NCBI RefSeq assembly: GCF_025725685.1
Contig: NZ_CP107008.1
Span: forward strand, 2,790,001-2,854,000
Direction: 5' to 3'
Source of the DNA: Halomonas sp. M4R1S46
GTDB lineage: Bacteria > Pseudomonadota > Gammaproteobacteria > Pseudomonadales > Halomonadaceae
DNA length: 64,000 bases
Numbering within the stretch: position 1 is the stretch's first letter; each line of letters starts with the position of its first letter. A model generated the notes under the pieces. The model saw nothing but the letters and a program-made list of their open reading frames with translations, searched no databases and was not told where the DNA came from. Shown here piece by piece: positions 24,979 to 33,946 of the stretch. Made by a program: the position numbers and the translations under genes.

Positions 24979-25953
24979 TTACTCCGCTCCCTTCGCGCTC
25001 AGGGACGCACCGTGAGACTCGGCCGGTTCGCCGTGGCCGCCACCATGGCCACCCGGACGCTGGTCGGCGTAGGCCGCCATGTGTTCGGCGTGTTCGCCAC
25101 CGGCATGAAAGCTCTTGAGGATGCTCTCGTAGAGAGCCGGGGATACCTCGGAGAAGTACTGGATCTCGTCGTTCTCGCTGGGCGAGGCGAGCGCGTAGTA
25201 CTCCTCGGGGAAGCTCAGCGACCGGGACGACTCACGCACCTCGGCCACCCAGGCGTCGAAGTCCTCCTCGGAGCCCACGTGGGCATCGAAGGTCATCCCC
25301 GAGAAGCCAGCGCCGCTGTAGTTGGTGGAGCGCCCCGGATAGGTGCCCGGCTCGTCGGCGATCAGGTGGACGTCGTTGTCCATACCGGCCATGGCGTAGA
25401 TCTGGCTGCCCAGGCGCGGAATGAAGAAGGCATTCATCACCGAGCCCGAGGTGACACGGAAACGCACCGGGGTATCCTCGGGGAAGGCCAGCTCGTTGAC
25501 CGTGGCGATGCCCTGTTCCGGGTAGATGAACAGCCACTTCCAGTCCAGCGAGACCGCCTGGATCTCCATCGGCTCCTGGCCGTCGTCGGCGGCGATGGGC
25601 TTGTGCGGGTCGAGGCTGTGGGAGGTGTACCAGGTCAGCAGCGCCAGGAAGGCGATGATCACGCAGGGAATCAGCCAGACCACGGCTTCGATCTTGTTGG
25701 AGTGGGCCCAGTCGGGCTGGTAGGTGGCGTCACGATTGCTGCGACGGTAGCGCCAGGCGAACAGCAGGGTCATCACGATGACCGGGACGACGACGATCTG
25801 CATCAGACCGAAGGCGGTCAGGATCAGGGTGCGCTGCTCTTCCCCGATCTGTCCCTTGGGATCCAGCAACGCCGAGCTGCAGCCCGCCAGTAGCAAGGGC
25901 AGCACCGCCAGCAGCAGGGCGCCGAGCTTGCGCAGGGAGGGGGTTCGACTCAT
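24979..25953 (-). CDS. cyoA: Cytochrome o ubiquinol oxidase subunit II (lipoprotein)
   Basis: A 324-residue subunit II and first gene of the operon. An N-terminal lipoprotein signal ends in LLLAGC, giving a lipidated cysteine at about residue 25. Two membrane helices precede a periplasmic cupredoxin domain that lacks the CuA-binding Cys/His cluster, as in quinol oxidases (MDNDVHLIADEPGTYPGR). The C-terminal tail is rich in His and Gly (RPGGHGGGHGE). The cyo promoter must lie in the 320 bp upstream. Confidence 0.95.
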   Translation of the reverse strand: MSRTPSLRKLGALLLAVLPLLLAGCSSALLDPKGQIGEEQRTLILTAFGLMQIVVVPVIVMTLLFAWRYRRSNRDATYQPDWAHSNKIEAVVWLIPCVIIAFLALLTWYTSHSLDPHKPIAADDGQEPMEIQAVSLDWKWLFIYPEQGIATVNELAFPEDTPVRFRVTSGSVMNAFFIPRLGSQIYAMAGMDNDVHLIADEPGTYPGRSTNYSGAGFSGMTFDAHVGSEEDFDAWVAEVRESSRSLSFPEEYYALASPSENDEIQYFSEVSPALYESILKSFHAGGEHAEHMAAYADQRPGGHGGGHGEPAESHGASLSAKGAE

Positions 25954-26274
25954 GTTTCGACCTCGTCAGGGGCTTGGTGACAGGCGCATAGCCTATTCAT
26001 TTTAAGCAAGCTATATGCATGCCCAAGACCTCTCCGGCGCAGGTCGACGCTCACCCTGCCGGGATCATGCGACCGTCGTGGAGAGGGCTCCGGGGCTGAC
26101 TCACGGCCTCAGGATCGGGACACGTCGAACGGTGTCACGAGCAGGCGGTGGCCGCGAGGCCGGAATTGTGCAAACAGTGAGGGCGAAACGGAAGGGACGA
26201 TTTGACGCAGGGTGTCGCACCGCCCTCTCGCGGGGGCGGCGGTCGGTACGGCGGGCGGATGACGTCGGCTCGGG
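25954..26274. promoter_or_regulatory. Upstream region of cyoABCDE
   Basis: About 320 bp between cyoA and the stop of the CBS-BON gene. No gene is supported. The part next to cyoA is AT-richer; on the minus strand a TAAAAT -10-like hexamer at about 25999-26004 lies 16 bp after TTGGGC, a weak promoter candidate. No clear ArcA or FNR site was recognised. Confidence 0.4.
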
Positions 26275-26967
26275 CTAGGCGGCGCCCATGCCCTTGGGCA
26301 TGAAACCCAGGTTGTTCTCCACGGCCTTCACGCCCTGGGTGTTCTCGGCGGCGACCTGGACCGCCCAGCGCTGCTCCTTGCTTTCCACCAGGCCCCATAG
26401 CTGGACGTGGCCGTCGGAGACGATGACATTGAGGCGATCGACGATCACCCCGGTATGGGCATCGACTTCCTTGAGGATGGCCTCGCGAATCGCCCGGTCA
26501 TCGGCCAGCGGCGCGTCGCCCGGCGACGCGACCGAGAAGCCGCGCAGCAGGTTGGCACGACTGACGATCCCCACCAGGCGACCGTCGCGGACCACCGGCA
26601 CTCGCTTGATGCCCCGCTTCTCCAGCAGCGCCGCGATGCGATACAGCGGCTCGTCTTCCTCCACGGTGACCGGTGACGGGGTCATGATCTCGCCGGCCAG
26701 ACGCCCGTGGGTGCGCACATAATCGGCGTCCTTGTCCCCTGTGGAGAATAGCCGCAGCCACCAGGAGCCCTGCGCCTTGTCCGCTTCATCGCTCTCGATG
26801 CGGCGAATCAGGTCGCCCTCGCTGACGATGCCGAGCACCCGGTCGTCCTTGTCGACCACCGGCACGGCGCTGATGCCATGCTCCAGCAGCAGGCTGGCGA
26901 TCTCGCTGACTTCACTGTCGGGGGACACCGTGATCACATTGGGCGTCATGACGTCGGCGGCATGCAT
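26275..26967 (-). CDS. CBS-domain pair with C-terminal BON domain
   Basis: A 230-residue soluble protein. The first CBS domain (about residues 1-60) reads MTPNVITVSPDSEVSEIASLLLEHGISAVPVVD; the second (about 92-148) repeats the pattern with IMTPSPVTVEEDEPLYRIAALLEKRGIKRVPVV. Residues 155-225 form a BON domain. CBS pairs bind adenine nucleotides such as AMP, ATP or NAD; BON domains bind phospholipid or partner proteins. The combination is common in proteobacteria and is thought to be an energy-state sensor, but no partner is evident. A GGAGG box precedes the ATG at 26967. Confidence 0.9.
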   Translation of the reverse strand: MHAADVMTPNVITVSPDSEVSEIASLLLEHGISAVPVVDKDDRVLGIVSEGDLIRRIESDEADKAQGSWWLRLFSTGDKDADYVRTHGRLAGEIMTPSPVTVEEDEPLYRIAALLEKRGIKRVPVVRDGRLVGIVSRANLLRGFSVASPGDAPLADDRAIREAILKEVDAHTGVIVDRLNVIVSDGHVQLWGLVESKEQRWAVQVAAENTQGVKAVENNLGFMPKGMGAA

Positions 26968-27153
26968 GGTGAGACCTCCAGAGCATGGGAATGCGTTAGG
27001 CGGTAGCGGCGGCCGTTTCCGGCCTGTCGCTTGTCAGCATAGCAAGCCTCGCCGGTCCAGGCCTCGACCCGCGACAGGATTGTCGGCCCGCGGGAGCGCC
27101 GGCATGCCCGGAAGAGGTGCCGGCGGGCGCTTGCGGCGACGGCAACTGAGCGG

Positions 27154-28158
27154 TTATTGGCTCGCCGACAGCGTCCGCACGGAATCGCGCACTACCAGCT
27201 CCGGTGCAATCTTGAGGTGCTCGACGCTCGTCGCCTTGTCGGCGATGGCCGCCGTCAACAGGCGGCTGGCTTCCCGGCACAGGGCCCCCGCCTGTTGACG
27301 CACGGTGGTCAAGGCGGGGGTGAAAAGGCGCGCGATCTCGATGTCGTCGTAGCCGATCACCGAGAGATCCCCGGGCACCTGCAGCCCCTGTCGGGTCGCC
27401 TGGCTGATTGCCCCCAGCGCCGAGAAGTCGTTGAAGGCGAACAGCGCCGTGGGGCGATGTGTCCCGCCGCACAGTCGACGCACCGCCGCCTCCCCGCTGT
27501 CGATATCCATGTTGCCGGCATGCACCCAGTCGGGCTCGAGGAGCAGGCCCGCCTCGGCCAGAGCACGCCGAAAGCCGCGAAAACGCCGCATCGACTGGTG
27601 ATGCCGCTCGGGTCCGGCGATACAGCCGATCGCCCGGTGGCCCTGCGCGATCAGGTGGGACGTCGCCAGGTAGCCGCCGAGTTCGGAATCATCGCTGACG
27701 CTGGTCAGGTCGGGCGTGTCCGAATCCAGCATCACCACCGGGAAGCTGCAGGACGCCAGCAGTTCCAGGTAGGCCTCGGAGAGCACCGACTCCAGCACCA
27801 GCAGCCCATCGATGCGCCGCCCCTTCAGCGTGCGGATGTAACTGCGCTGCTTGTCGATGTCGCGCCCGGAGTTGCACAGGATCAGGTTGAAGCCGGCCGC
27901 GTAGAGCTCGGCCTCGAGCCGGGCAACGATCTCGGCGAAATAGGGGTTGGTGGAGCTGGTGACGATCATCCCGATGGTGTGCGTCACGTTCTTCTTCAGC
28001 GACTGCGCCGAGGTGCTGGGGGTGTAATCGAGCCGCTCGATCGCCGCCATGACCCGTTCGCGGGTCGCCGCCTTGACGAAGCGCGTGCCGTTGACCACAT
28101 GGGACACGGTCGAGACGGACACCCCCGCCTCCCTGGCCACATCGGTAATCGTCACCAT
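27154..28158 (-). CDS. LacI-family regulator of the nucleoside/ribose operon
   Basis: A 334-residue LacI/GalR repressor. The helix-turn-helix is at the N-terminus (TITDVAREAGVSVSTVSHVVNGT), with a hinge helix near SAQSLKK, followed by a periplasmic-binding-protein-like sensor domain (HTIGMIVTSSTNPYFAEIVARLEAEL to IGYDDIEIARLFTPALTTVRQ). The start at 28158 gives the canonical N-terminus. It is divergent from rbsK, and a 40-bp palindrome containing an AAACGTTTGCGCAAACGTTT core lies between them. RbsR-like control by ribose, or CytR-like control by nucleosides, are both plausible; the downstream genes favour a nucleoside or pentose signal. Confidence 0.9.
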   Translation of the reverse strand: MVTITDVAREAGVSVSTVSHVVNGTRFVKAATRERVMAAIERLDYTPSTSAQSLKKNVTHTIGMIVTSSTNPYFAEIVARLEAELYAAGFNLILCNSGRDIDKQRSYIRTLKGRRIDGLLVLESVLSEAYLELLASCSFPVVMLDSDTPDLTSVSDDSELGGYLATSHLIAQGHRAIGCIAGPERHHQSMRRFRGFRRALAEAGLLLEPDWVHAGNMDIDSGEAAVRRLCGGTHRPTALFAFNDFSALGAISQATRQGLQVPGDLSVIGYDDIEIARLFTPALTTVRQQAGALCREASRLLTAAIADKATSVEHLKIAPELVVRDSVRTLSASQ

Positions 28159-28391
28159 CGGAAGCGGCCACTCCCGCCCCACGCACCCGTCGCTCGCCTG
28201 CCGCTCATCGTCTCTCCTGTCTGCCGCCCGGATCGCCAGCCCCGGCCCGCGCCACGGCGTCGCCGTGCCGGCCCTCGCCACACCCAGCATAACGTATTGA
28301 TTCATCGAGTAGCAGCGCTCTCCGCCTCGGTCGGGCTCACCGCCGCCTCGCCATGAACCATGCCGGGATCGGCACCATGATACCCCGAGCG

Positions 28392-28431
28392 GCGCAGAGA
28401 AAAACGTTTGCGCAAACGTTTTTCTCTGCGC
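28392..28431. promoter_or_regulatory. 40-bp perfect palindromic LacI-type operator
   Basis: A perfect 40-bp palindrome whose core reads AAACGTTTGCGCAAACGTTT and whose outer arms extend through GAGA/TCTC to GCGCA/TGCGC. The central CG-rich dyad with flanking A/T runs is the LacI/GalR-family operator pattern. It sits between the divergent regulator and rbsK, about 80 bp upstream of the rbsK start. Confidence 0.85.
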
Positions 28432-28510
28432 TAGGGTGAGCGCAACCCATCGATCCCTGGGCCCCGCGACGCCCTGGCCGACCGTCCATCAACCCCACAG
28501 GGTGACTGCA

Positions 28511-29464
28511 GTGACCACCGCCCCCATCACTCCCCCCCGGGACGCCACCTCGGCTTCCCATGCCGACGCGGTCGTCGTCGGCAGCCTCAACATGGACCTC
28601 GTGGTCCGCACGCCGCGCGCCCCTCACCCCGGCGAGACCCTGCGCGGGCGCCACTTCTCGGCCACCCCCGGCGGCAAGGGCGCCAACCAGGCCGTGGCCC
28701 TGGCGCGCCTCGGTGCGAGCACCGCGATGGTCGGCCGCATCGGCGACGACGCCTACGGCCGGGCGCTGCTGGCCAACCTCGATCGCGAGGGCATCCGCTG
28801 CCGCGGTGTGCAGACCAGCGCCGACACCGAGACCGGCGTGGCCATGATCCAGGTCGACGACACCAGCCAGAACAGCATCGTGATCATCCCCGGCAGCAAC
28901 GGCGAACTGTCCGCGGCGGACGTGGCCGGCGCCGACGCCCTGCTGGCCCATGCCCGGCTGCTGGTCTGCCAGCTGGAAGTGCCGCTGGCGGCGGTACGCG
29001 AGGCGCTGGCCCGCGCCCGTAGGCACGGCACCACCACGCTGCTCAACGCCGCCCCGGCCATGACCCTGCCGCAGGACGTCCTGGCGCTGGTCGACTGGCT
29101 GGTGGTCAACGAGAGCGAGGCCGCCGCCCTCTCCGGCCACCCCGTCGGCCATCCCGACGAGGCCGTCCAGGCGATCCGCCGCCTGCGCCGGTCGGGCTGC
29201 CGCCGGATCCTCGTGACCCTGGGCGCCCACGGCGTGGTCGCGGCCGACGAGGATGGCCTGCACCACCACCCGGCCCCGCGAGTGGCGGCCGTCGACACCA
29301 CCGGAGCCGGCGACACCTTCGTCGGCGGCTTCGCCACGGCGCTGCTGCGTGGAGAGGCCGTGGCGGCGGCAGTCCGCGAGGGCCAGGCCGCCGCCGCCCT
29401 CGCCGTGACCCGCGCCGGCGCCCAGGCGTCGATCCCTCACCGCGACGAGCTCGCCCCCCACTGA
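28511..29464 (+). CDS. rbsK: Ribokinase
   Basis: A 317-residue PfkB-family sugar kinase that makes ribose 5-phosphate from ribose. The two signatures are intact: VVGSLNMDLVVRTPRAP followed by GGKGANQAVALARLG near the N-terminus, and DTTGAGDTFVGGFA near residue 260 with the catalytic aspartate. Start choice is uncertain; the GTG at 28511 has an AGGGTGA box upstream and gives a modest N-terminal extension. It is the first gene of the operon behind the 40-bp operator and feeds ribose freed by the next gene, the nucleoside hydrolase, into the pentose phosphate pathway. Confidence 0.92.
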   Translation: MTTAPITPPRDATSASHADAVVVGSLNMDLVVRTPRAPHPGETLRGRHFSATPGGKGANQAVALARLGASTAMVGRIGDDAYGRALLANLDREGIRCRGVQTSADTETGVAMIQVDDTSQNSIVIIPGSNGELSAADVAGADALLAHARLLVCQLEVPLAAVREALARARRHGTTTLLNAAPAMTLPQDVLALVDWLVVNESEAAALSGHPVGHPDEAVQAIRRLRRSGCRRILVTLGAHGVVAADEDGLHHHPAPRVAAVDTTGAGDTFVGGFATALLRGEAVAAAVREGQAAAALAVTRAGAQASIPHRDELAPH

Positions 29465-29484
29465 CGCCCCACAGGAGAATGACG

Positions 29485-30474
29485 ATGGCCACCCAGTCCC
29501 CCACCAAGGTGCTCTTCGACACCGACCCGGGCATCGACGACGCCATGGCGCTGCTGTTCCTGCACCGCCATCCAGGCCTCGACCTGCAGGGCATCACCAC
29601 GGTGCACGGCAATGCCCGCACCGACACCACCACCCGCAACGCCCTCTACCTGGCCGAGCGCTTCGGCCTCGAGGTACCCGTCGCCCGCGGCGCCACGGAA
29701 CCCCTGGCGATGGCCAAGTCCGCGCCGCCGACCGTCGTCCACGGCGACGACGGCCTGGGCAATGTCGGCCTGTCCTTCGCGCCGACCCGCCGGCCGGACC
29801 CGCGCCCGGCCTATCGACTGATCATCGAGACGATGCGACGCCACCCGGGCGAGGTGACGCTGATCGCCGTCGGCCCGCTGACCAACCTGGCCCTGGCGCT
29901 CAAGGAGGACCCGGCGATCGCCGGCCTGGTCAAGGAAGTGGTGGTGATGGGCGGCGCCTTCGCCATCGGCGGCCAGGGTGGCAACATCACCCCGGTCGCC
30001 GAGGCCAACATCCACGGCGACCCCCACGCCGCCGACCTGGTCTTCACCGCCGCCTGGCCGGTCACGGTGGTCGGCCTGGACGTCACCCATCGGGTGCTGA
30101 TGCGCAACGCCGACTTCCACCGCCTGCGCGAGCAGGGCGGCGAGGACGGCGACTTCATGTGGCGGATCTCGCGCCACTACGTGGGCTTCTATTCCGAGCG
30201 CGAGGCCATCGACGGCTGCTATATCCACGACTCCAGCGCCGTGGCCTATGTCCTCGACCCGAGCCTGTTCGAGACGCGCCGCGGCCCGGTGCGCGCCGTG
30301 CGCGACGGCCTGGCCATGGGCCAGACCATCCAGCGCCCCGATGACCGGGACTTCCCGCCCAATGACTGGGACGGCCGGCCCTCGCAGCGGGTCTGCGTGG
30401 ACGTCGACGGCCCGCGCCTGATGACGCTGTTCATGGATACCTTTATCTCCCCCGACCGGCCACAGCGGGAATGA
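29485..30474 (+). CDS. Inosine/uridine-preferring nucleoside hydrolase
   Basis: A 329-residue nucleoside N-ribohydrolase that splits nucleosides into base and ribose. The calcium-binding aspartate cluster DTDPGIDDAMALL is at the N-terminus, and other family landmarks are VHGNA, VAVGPLTNLALAL-type VGPLTNLALALK and a C-terminal HDSSAVAYVL. The ATG at 29485 is favoured because AGGAG lies 7 nt upstream; the ATG at 29479 abuts that box. Ribose released here is the substrate of the preceding ribokinase. RihA and RihB cannot be told apart by eye. Confidence 0.9.
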   Translation: MATQSPTKVLFDTDPGIDDAMALLFLHRHPGLDLQGITTVHGNARTDTTTRNALYLAERFGLEVPVARGATEPLAMAKSAPPTVVHGDDGLGNVGLSFAPTRRPDPRPAYRLIIETMRRHPGEVTLIAVGPLTNLALALKEDPAIAGLVKEVVVMGGAFAIGGQGGNITPVAEANIHGDPHAADLVFTAAWPVTVVGLDVTHRVLMRNADFHRLREQGGEDGDFMWRISRHYVGFYSEREAIDGCYIHDSSAVAYVLDPSLFETRRGPVRAVRDGLAMGQTIQRPDDRDFPPNDWDGRPSQRVCVDVDGPRLMTLFMDTFISPDRPQRE

Positions 30475-30783
30475 GCGCTCTCGCCACACGCTTTTCAGCG
30501 GGTCGCCGGGGACAAGGCGAAGCGAGGGTCCTTTGCCAGGGGTGAGGCGGAAGGAGAGGAACATCCAGTGGATGTTCCTACCGCCGAACGGGTTGGCCAT
30601 GGATGGCCAACCCAGGCCCTGCAAGCGGCGCAGGAAGCAAGAGCGCCGCAGGGCGGCGGTAGCGCCCAGGGACGGGTTCACAGCGCCCTCGCGATGGTCC
30701 GACACCTCGGGGCTTGTCGCCGGAAAAGGCCCGCCTCCACAGCCCACGATCGACCACTGCCCTTCACAAGCTGGACACCGACA
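30475..30783. repeat. Intergenic repeat B, copy 1, inside the nucleoside operon
   Basis: The 309-bp gap between the nucleoside hydrolase and transketolase holds no gene. From about 30504 to 30722 it is a copy of a dispersed repeat also found at 40743-40924 and, inverted and shortened, at 56425-56527. Two tandem hairpins are present: GGAACATCCA/TGGATGTTCC at 30558-30578 and GGTTGGCCAT/ATGGCCAACC at 30591-30612. The block GAGCGCCGCAGGGC and the block GGTAGCGCCCAGGGA are conserved between copies 1 and 2. Confidence 0.8.
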
Positions 30784-32808
30784 ATGACAACGCCCGATAC
30801 CCCTACCCTCGCCAACGCCCTGCGCGCCCTGTCCATGGACGCCGTGCAGCGGGCCGGCTCCGGCCACCCCGGCATGCCCATGGGCATGGCCGAGATCGCC
30901 GTCGCCCTCTGGCACCGCCACCTGCGCCACAACCCGGCCAATCCCGACTGGGCGAACCGCGACCGCTTCGTGCTCAGCAACGGCCACGGCTCGATGCTGC
31001 TCTACGCCCTGCTGCACCTGACCGGCTACGACCTCTCGCGCGACGACCTCGCCGCCTTCCGGCGGCTGCACAGCCGCACCCCGGGCCATCCCGAGCTCGG
31101 CTATACCCCCGGCGTCGAGACCACCACCGGCCCGCTGGGCCAGGGGCTGGCCAATGCGGTGGGCCTGGCGCTCGCCGAGAAGCTGCTGGCCGAGGCGTTC
31201 AACCGTGATGGCTTCCCGATCGTCGACCACCACACCTACGCCTTCGTCGGCGACGGTTGCCTGATGGAGGGCATCAGCCACGAGGTCGCCTCCCTGGCCG
31301 GTACCCTGGGCCTCGGCAAGCTGATCGTGCTCTACGACGACAACGGCATCTCCATCGACGGCGAGGTCGCGGGCTGGTTCACCGACGACACCGCGGGACG
31401 CTTCGCGGCCTACGGCTGGCAGGTGATCCCCGCCGTCGACGGCCACGACGTGGCGGCCGTCGACGCCGCCATCGCCCGAGCCAGGGCCGACGACCGCCCC
31501 ACCCTGATCGCCTGCCGGACGCTGATCGGCAAGGGCGCCCCCACCAAGCAGGGCAGCCACGCCAGCCACGGCGCGCCGCTGGGCGACGCCGAGATCCGCG
31601 CCGCCCGCGAGGCCCTGGGCTGGCCGCACGCGCCCTTCGCGATTCCCGACGACGTGGCCGAGGCGTGGAGCGCCCGAGAGCGCGGCGGGCGCGACGAGGC
31701 CGCCTGGCGGGCACTGTTCGCCCGCTACGCCGAAGCCCATCCCGAAGCCGCCGCGGACTTCGAACGCCGCCTCGCCGGCAGGCTACCCGAGGACTTCGCG
31801 GCCCGGGCCCGACAATGCCTCGAGGCCGTGGCCGAACGGGCGGAGACACTCGCCACCCGCCAGGCCAGCCAGCAGGCCATCCAGGCCTTCGCCGAGGGGC
31901 TGCCGGAACTCGTCGGCGGCTCGGCCGACCTGGCGGGCTCCAACCTGACGCTCTGGGACCAGGCCCGCGCGGTCACCCGCGACGGCGGCGGCAACTATGT
32001 GCACTACGGCGTGCGCGAGTTCGGCATGGCCGCCGTCATGAACGGCCTGTGCCTACACGGCGGCCTGCGGCCCTTCGGCGGCACCTTCCTGATGTTCTCC
32101 GAATACGCCCGCAACGCCCTGCGCATGGCCGCGCTGATGAAGATCAACCCGATCTTCGTCTTCACCCACGACTCCATCGGCCTCGGCGAGGACGGCCCCA
32201 CCCACCAGCCGGTGGAGCAGACCGCCACCCTGCGCCTGATGCCCAACATGGACGTCTGGCGCCCCTGCGACGCCGTGGAGACCCGGGTGGCCTGGCAGGC
32301 CGCCCTCGAGCATAGCGCCACCCCCACCAGCCTGATCCTCAGCCGCCAGGCGCTGCCCGCCCAGCCCCGCGATGCCCGACGGCTGGCCGAGATCCGTCGC
32401 GGCGGCTACGTGCTCGCCCGGGAGAGCGGCCCCCTGGACATCGTGCTGATCGCCACCGGCTCCGAGGTCGAACTGGCCGTCGAGGCTCGAGCGCGACTCG
32501 CCGATGAGGGCCTCGAGGCCCGGGTGGTGTCGCTGCCCTCGACCTTCGCCTTCGACCGCCAGGACCGCGACTACCGCGACGCCGTGCTGCCACCCGGCGT
32601 GCCGCGCCTGGCGGTCGAGGCCGGGGTCAGCGACTACTGGCGCAAGTACGTGGGCCTCGACGGCGATGTCGTGGGGCTCGACACCTTCGGCGAGTCGGGC
32701 CCGGCCGACGCGCTCTACCGCCACTTCGGCCTCACCGCCGAGGCCGTGACCGAACGGGCCCGCCGGCTGCTGGCCCCCCGCCCCGCCACCCAGGAGGTTT
32801 CCCCATGA
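30784..32808 (+). CDS. tkt: Transketolase
   Basis: A 674-residue ThDP-dependent transketolase of full length. The N-terminal substrate and cofactor histidines are in AGSGHPGMPMGMAEIA and SNGHGSMLLYALLHL. The ThDP/metal motif GDGCLMEGISHEVASLAG lies near residues 155-172. The middle domain has GVREFGMAAVMNG and DSIGLGEDGPTHQPVEQ. It moves two-carbon units between sugar phosphates in the non-oxidative pentose phosphate pathway. In this operon it would channel ribose 5-phosphate made by RbsK or DeoB. It follows a repeat-filled gap and overlaps tal by 4 bp. Confidence 0.96.
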   Translation: MTTPDTPTLANALRALSMDAVQRAGSGHPGMPMGMAEIAVALWHRHLRHNPANPDWANRDRFVLSNGHGSMLLYALLHLTGYDLSRDDLAAFRRLHSRTPGHPELGYTPGVETTTGPLGQGLANAVGLALAEKLLAEAFNRDGFPIVDHHTYAFVGDGCLMEGISHEVASLAGTLGLGKLIVLYDDNGISIDGEVAGWFTDDTAGRFAAYGWQVIPAVDGHDVAAVDAAIARARADDRPTLIACRTLIGKGAPTKQGSHASHGAPLGDAEIRAAREALGWPHAPFAIPDDVAEAWSARERGGRDEAAWRALFARYAEAHPEAAADFERRLAGRLPEDFAARARQCLEAVAERAETLATRQASQQAIQAFAEGLPELVGGSADLAGSNLTLWDQARAVTRDGGGNYVHYGVREFGMAAVMNGLCLHGGLRPFGGTFLMFSEYARNALRMAALMKINPIFVFTHDSIGLGEDGPTHQPVEQTATLRLMPNMDVWRPCDAVETRVAWQAALEHSATPTSLILSRQALPAQPRDARRLAEIRRGGYVLARESGPLDIVLIATGSEVELAVEARARLADEGLEARVVSLPSTFAFDRQDRDYRDAVLPPGVPRLAVEAGVSDYWRKYVGLDGDVVGLDTFGESGPADALYRHFGLTAEAVTERARRLLAPRPATQEVSP

Positions 32809-33872
32809 GTCGTCTGAGTCGCATCGCCGAGTTCGGCCAGCAGGTCTGGCTGGACAACCTGTCGCGCCGCCTGCTGGAGAGCGGTCGCCTCGAGCGCTGG
32901 GTCGAGGAGGACGCCATCGCCGGCGTCACCTCGAACCCGGCGATCTTCCACAAGGCCATCGCCGAGGATCCGCTCTACCGCGACGACCTGGCGCGGCTGC
33001 GCGACCAGGAACCCGACCTCGAGCGCCGCTTCGAGGCGCTGGTGCTGCCCGACATCCGCGCGGCCTGCGACCTGCTGCGCCCGCGCTTCGAGGCCTCCGG
33101 CGGCGAGGCGGGCTATGTCAGCTTCGAGGTCTCGCCGCGCCTGGCCCAGGACGCGGCCGCCACCCTGGCCGCCGCCGAGCGCCTGTGGGCCGCCATCGAC
33201 CGGCCCAACGCCATGATCAAGATCCCGGCCACCCGGGCCTGCCTGCCGGCCATCCGCGACGCCATCGCCGCGGGCCTCAACGTCAACGTCACGCTGATGT
33301 TCTCGCCGCGCCACCTCGACGCGGTCTTCGCCGCCTATCGCGACGGCCTGGCCGCCCGGCACGCCACCGGAAAGCCGGTCGACCACATCCGCGCCGTGGC
33401 GAGTTTCTTCCTCAGTCGGGTCGACACCCTGGTCGACGCCCAGCTACCGGAGGCCGCCGCCCACCTGCGCGGCCGCATCGCCGTGGCCTCGGCCAAGGCC
33501 GCCTACGCCCGCTGGCAGGCGACCTTCGCCGGCGAGGCCTTCGCCGCACTGCGGGCGGCCGGCGCCCGCCCCCAGCGCTGCCTGTGGGCCAGCACCGGCA
33601 CCAAGAACCCGGCCTATTCCGACGTCCTCTACGTGGCAGAGCTGATCGGCCCCGACACCGTCAACACCGTGCCCGACGCCACCCTGGCGGCCTTCGCCGA
33701 CCACGGCGAGGCGGCCGAGACGCTGACCGCCGGCCTCGCGACGGCCCGCGAGCAACTCGCCGAGCTGGACGCCCAGGGCATCGACCTGGACGACATCGGC
33801 GAGCGCCTGCAGCGCGAGGGCCTGGCGGCCTTCGACCGGGCCTACGACGAGCTGCTGCGTCTGGTCGGCTGA
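32805..33872 (+). CDS. tal: Transaldolase
   Basis: A 355-residue transaldolase of the longer subtype that occurs beside transketolase in cyanobacteria and actinobacteria, rather than the TalB subtype. AGVTSNPAIFHKAI is the N-terminal signature and NAMIKIPATRACLPAIR holds the Schiff-base lysine near residue 140. LWASTGTKNPAYSDVLYVAELIG near residue 263 completes the active-site set. Its ATG overlaps the transketolase stop (ATGA), so the two are made together. It transfers dihydroxyacetone between sedoheptulose 7-phosphate and glyceraldehyde 3-phosphate. Confidence 0.93.
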   Translation: MSRLSRIAEFGQQVWLDNLSRRLLESGRLERWVEEDAIAGVTSNPAIFHKAIAEDPLYRDDLARLRDQEPDLERRFEALVLPDIRAACDLLRPRFEASGGEAGYVSFEVSPRLAQDAAATLAAAERLWAAIDRPNAMIKIPATRACLPAIRDAIAAGLNVNVTLMFSPRHLDAVFAAYRDGLAARHATGKPVDHIRAVASFFLSRVDTLVDAQLPEAAAHLRGRIAVASAKAAYARWQATFAGEAFAALRAAGARPQRCLWASTGTKNPAYSDVLYVAELIGPDTVNTVPDATLAAFADHGEAAETLTAGLATAREQLAELDAQGIDLDDIGERLQREGLAAFDRAYDELLRLVG

Positions 33873-33946
33873 CGTCCCTTCACGGCCGGTCGCCCGCCCG
33901 GCCACCCCCGATACCCCCTCAAGCACAACGACAACGCGAGGACCCC

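Noticed and set aside
26015..26278. An 87-residue frame upstream of cyoA
   Set aside because: No ribosome binding site or family resemblance, Arg/Gly-rich composition, and it overlaps the cyo promoter region.
29437..31740. A 767-residue open frame antisense to rbsK, nucleoside hydrolase and transketolase
   Set aside because: It crosses three well-supported genes and a repeat; composition is that of a GC-rich shadow.
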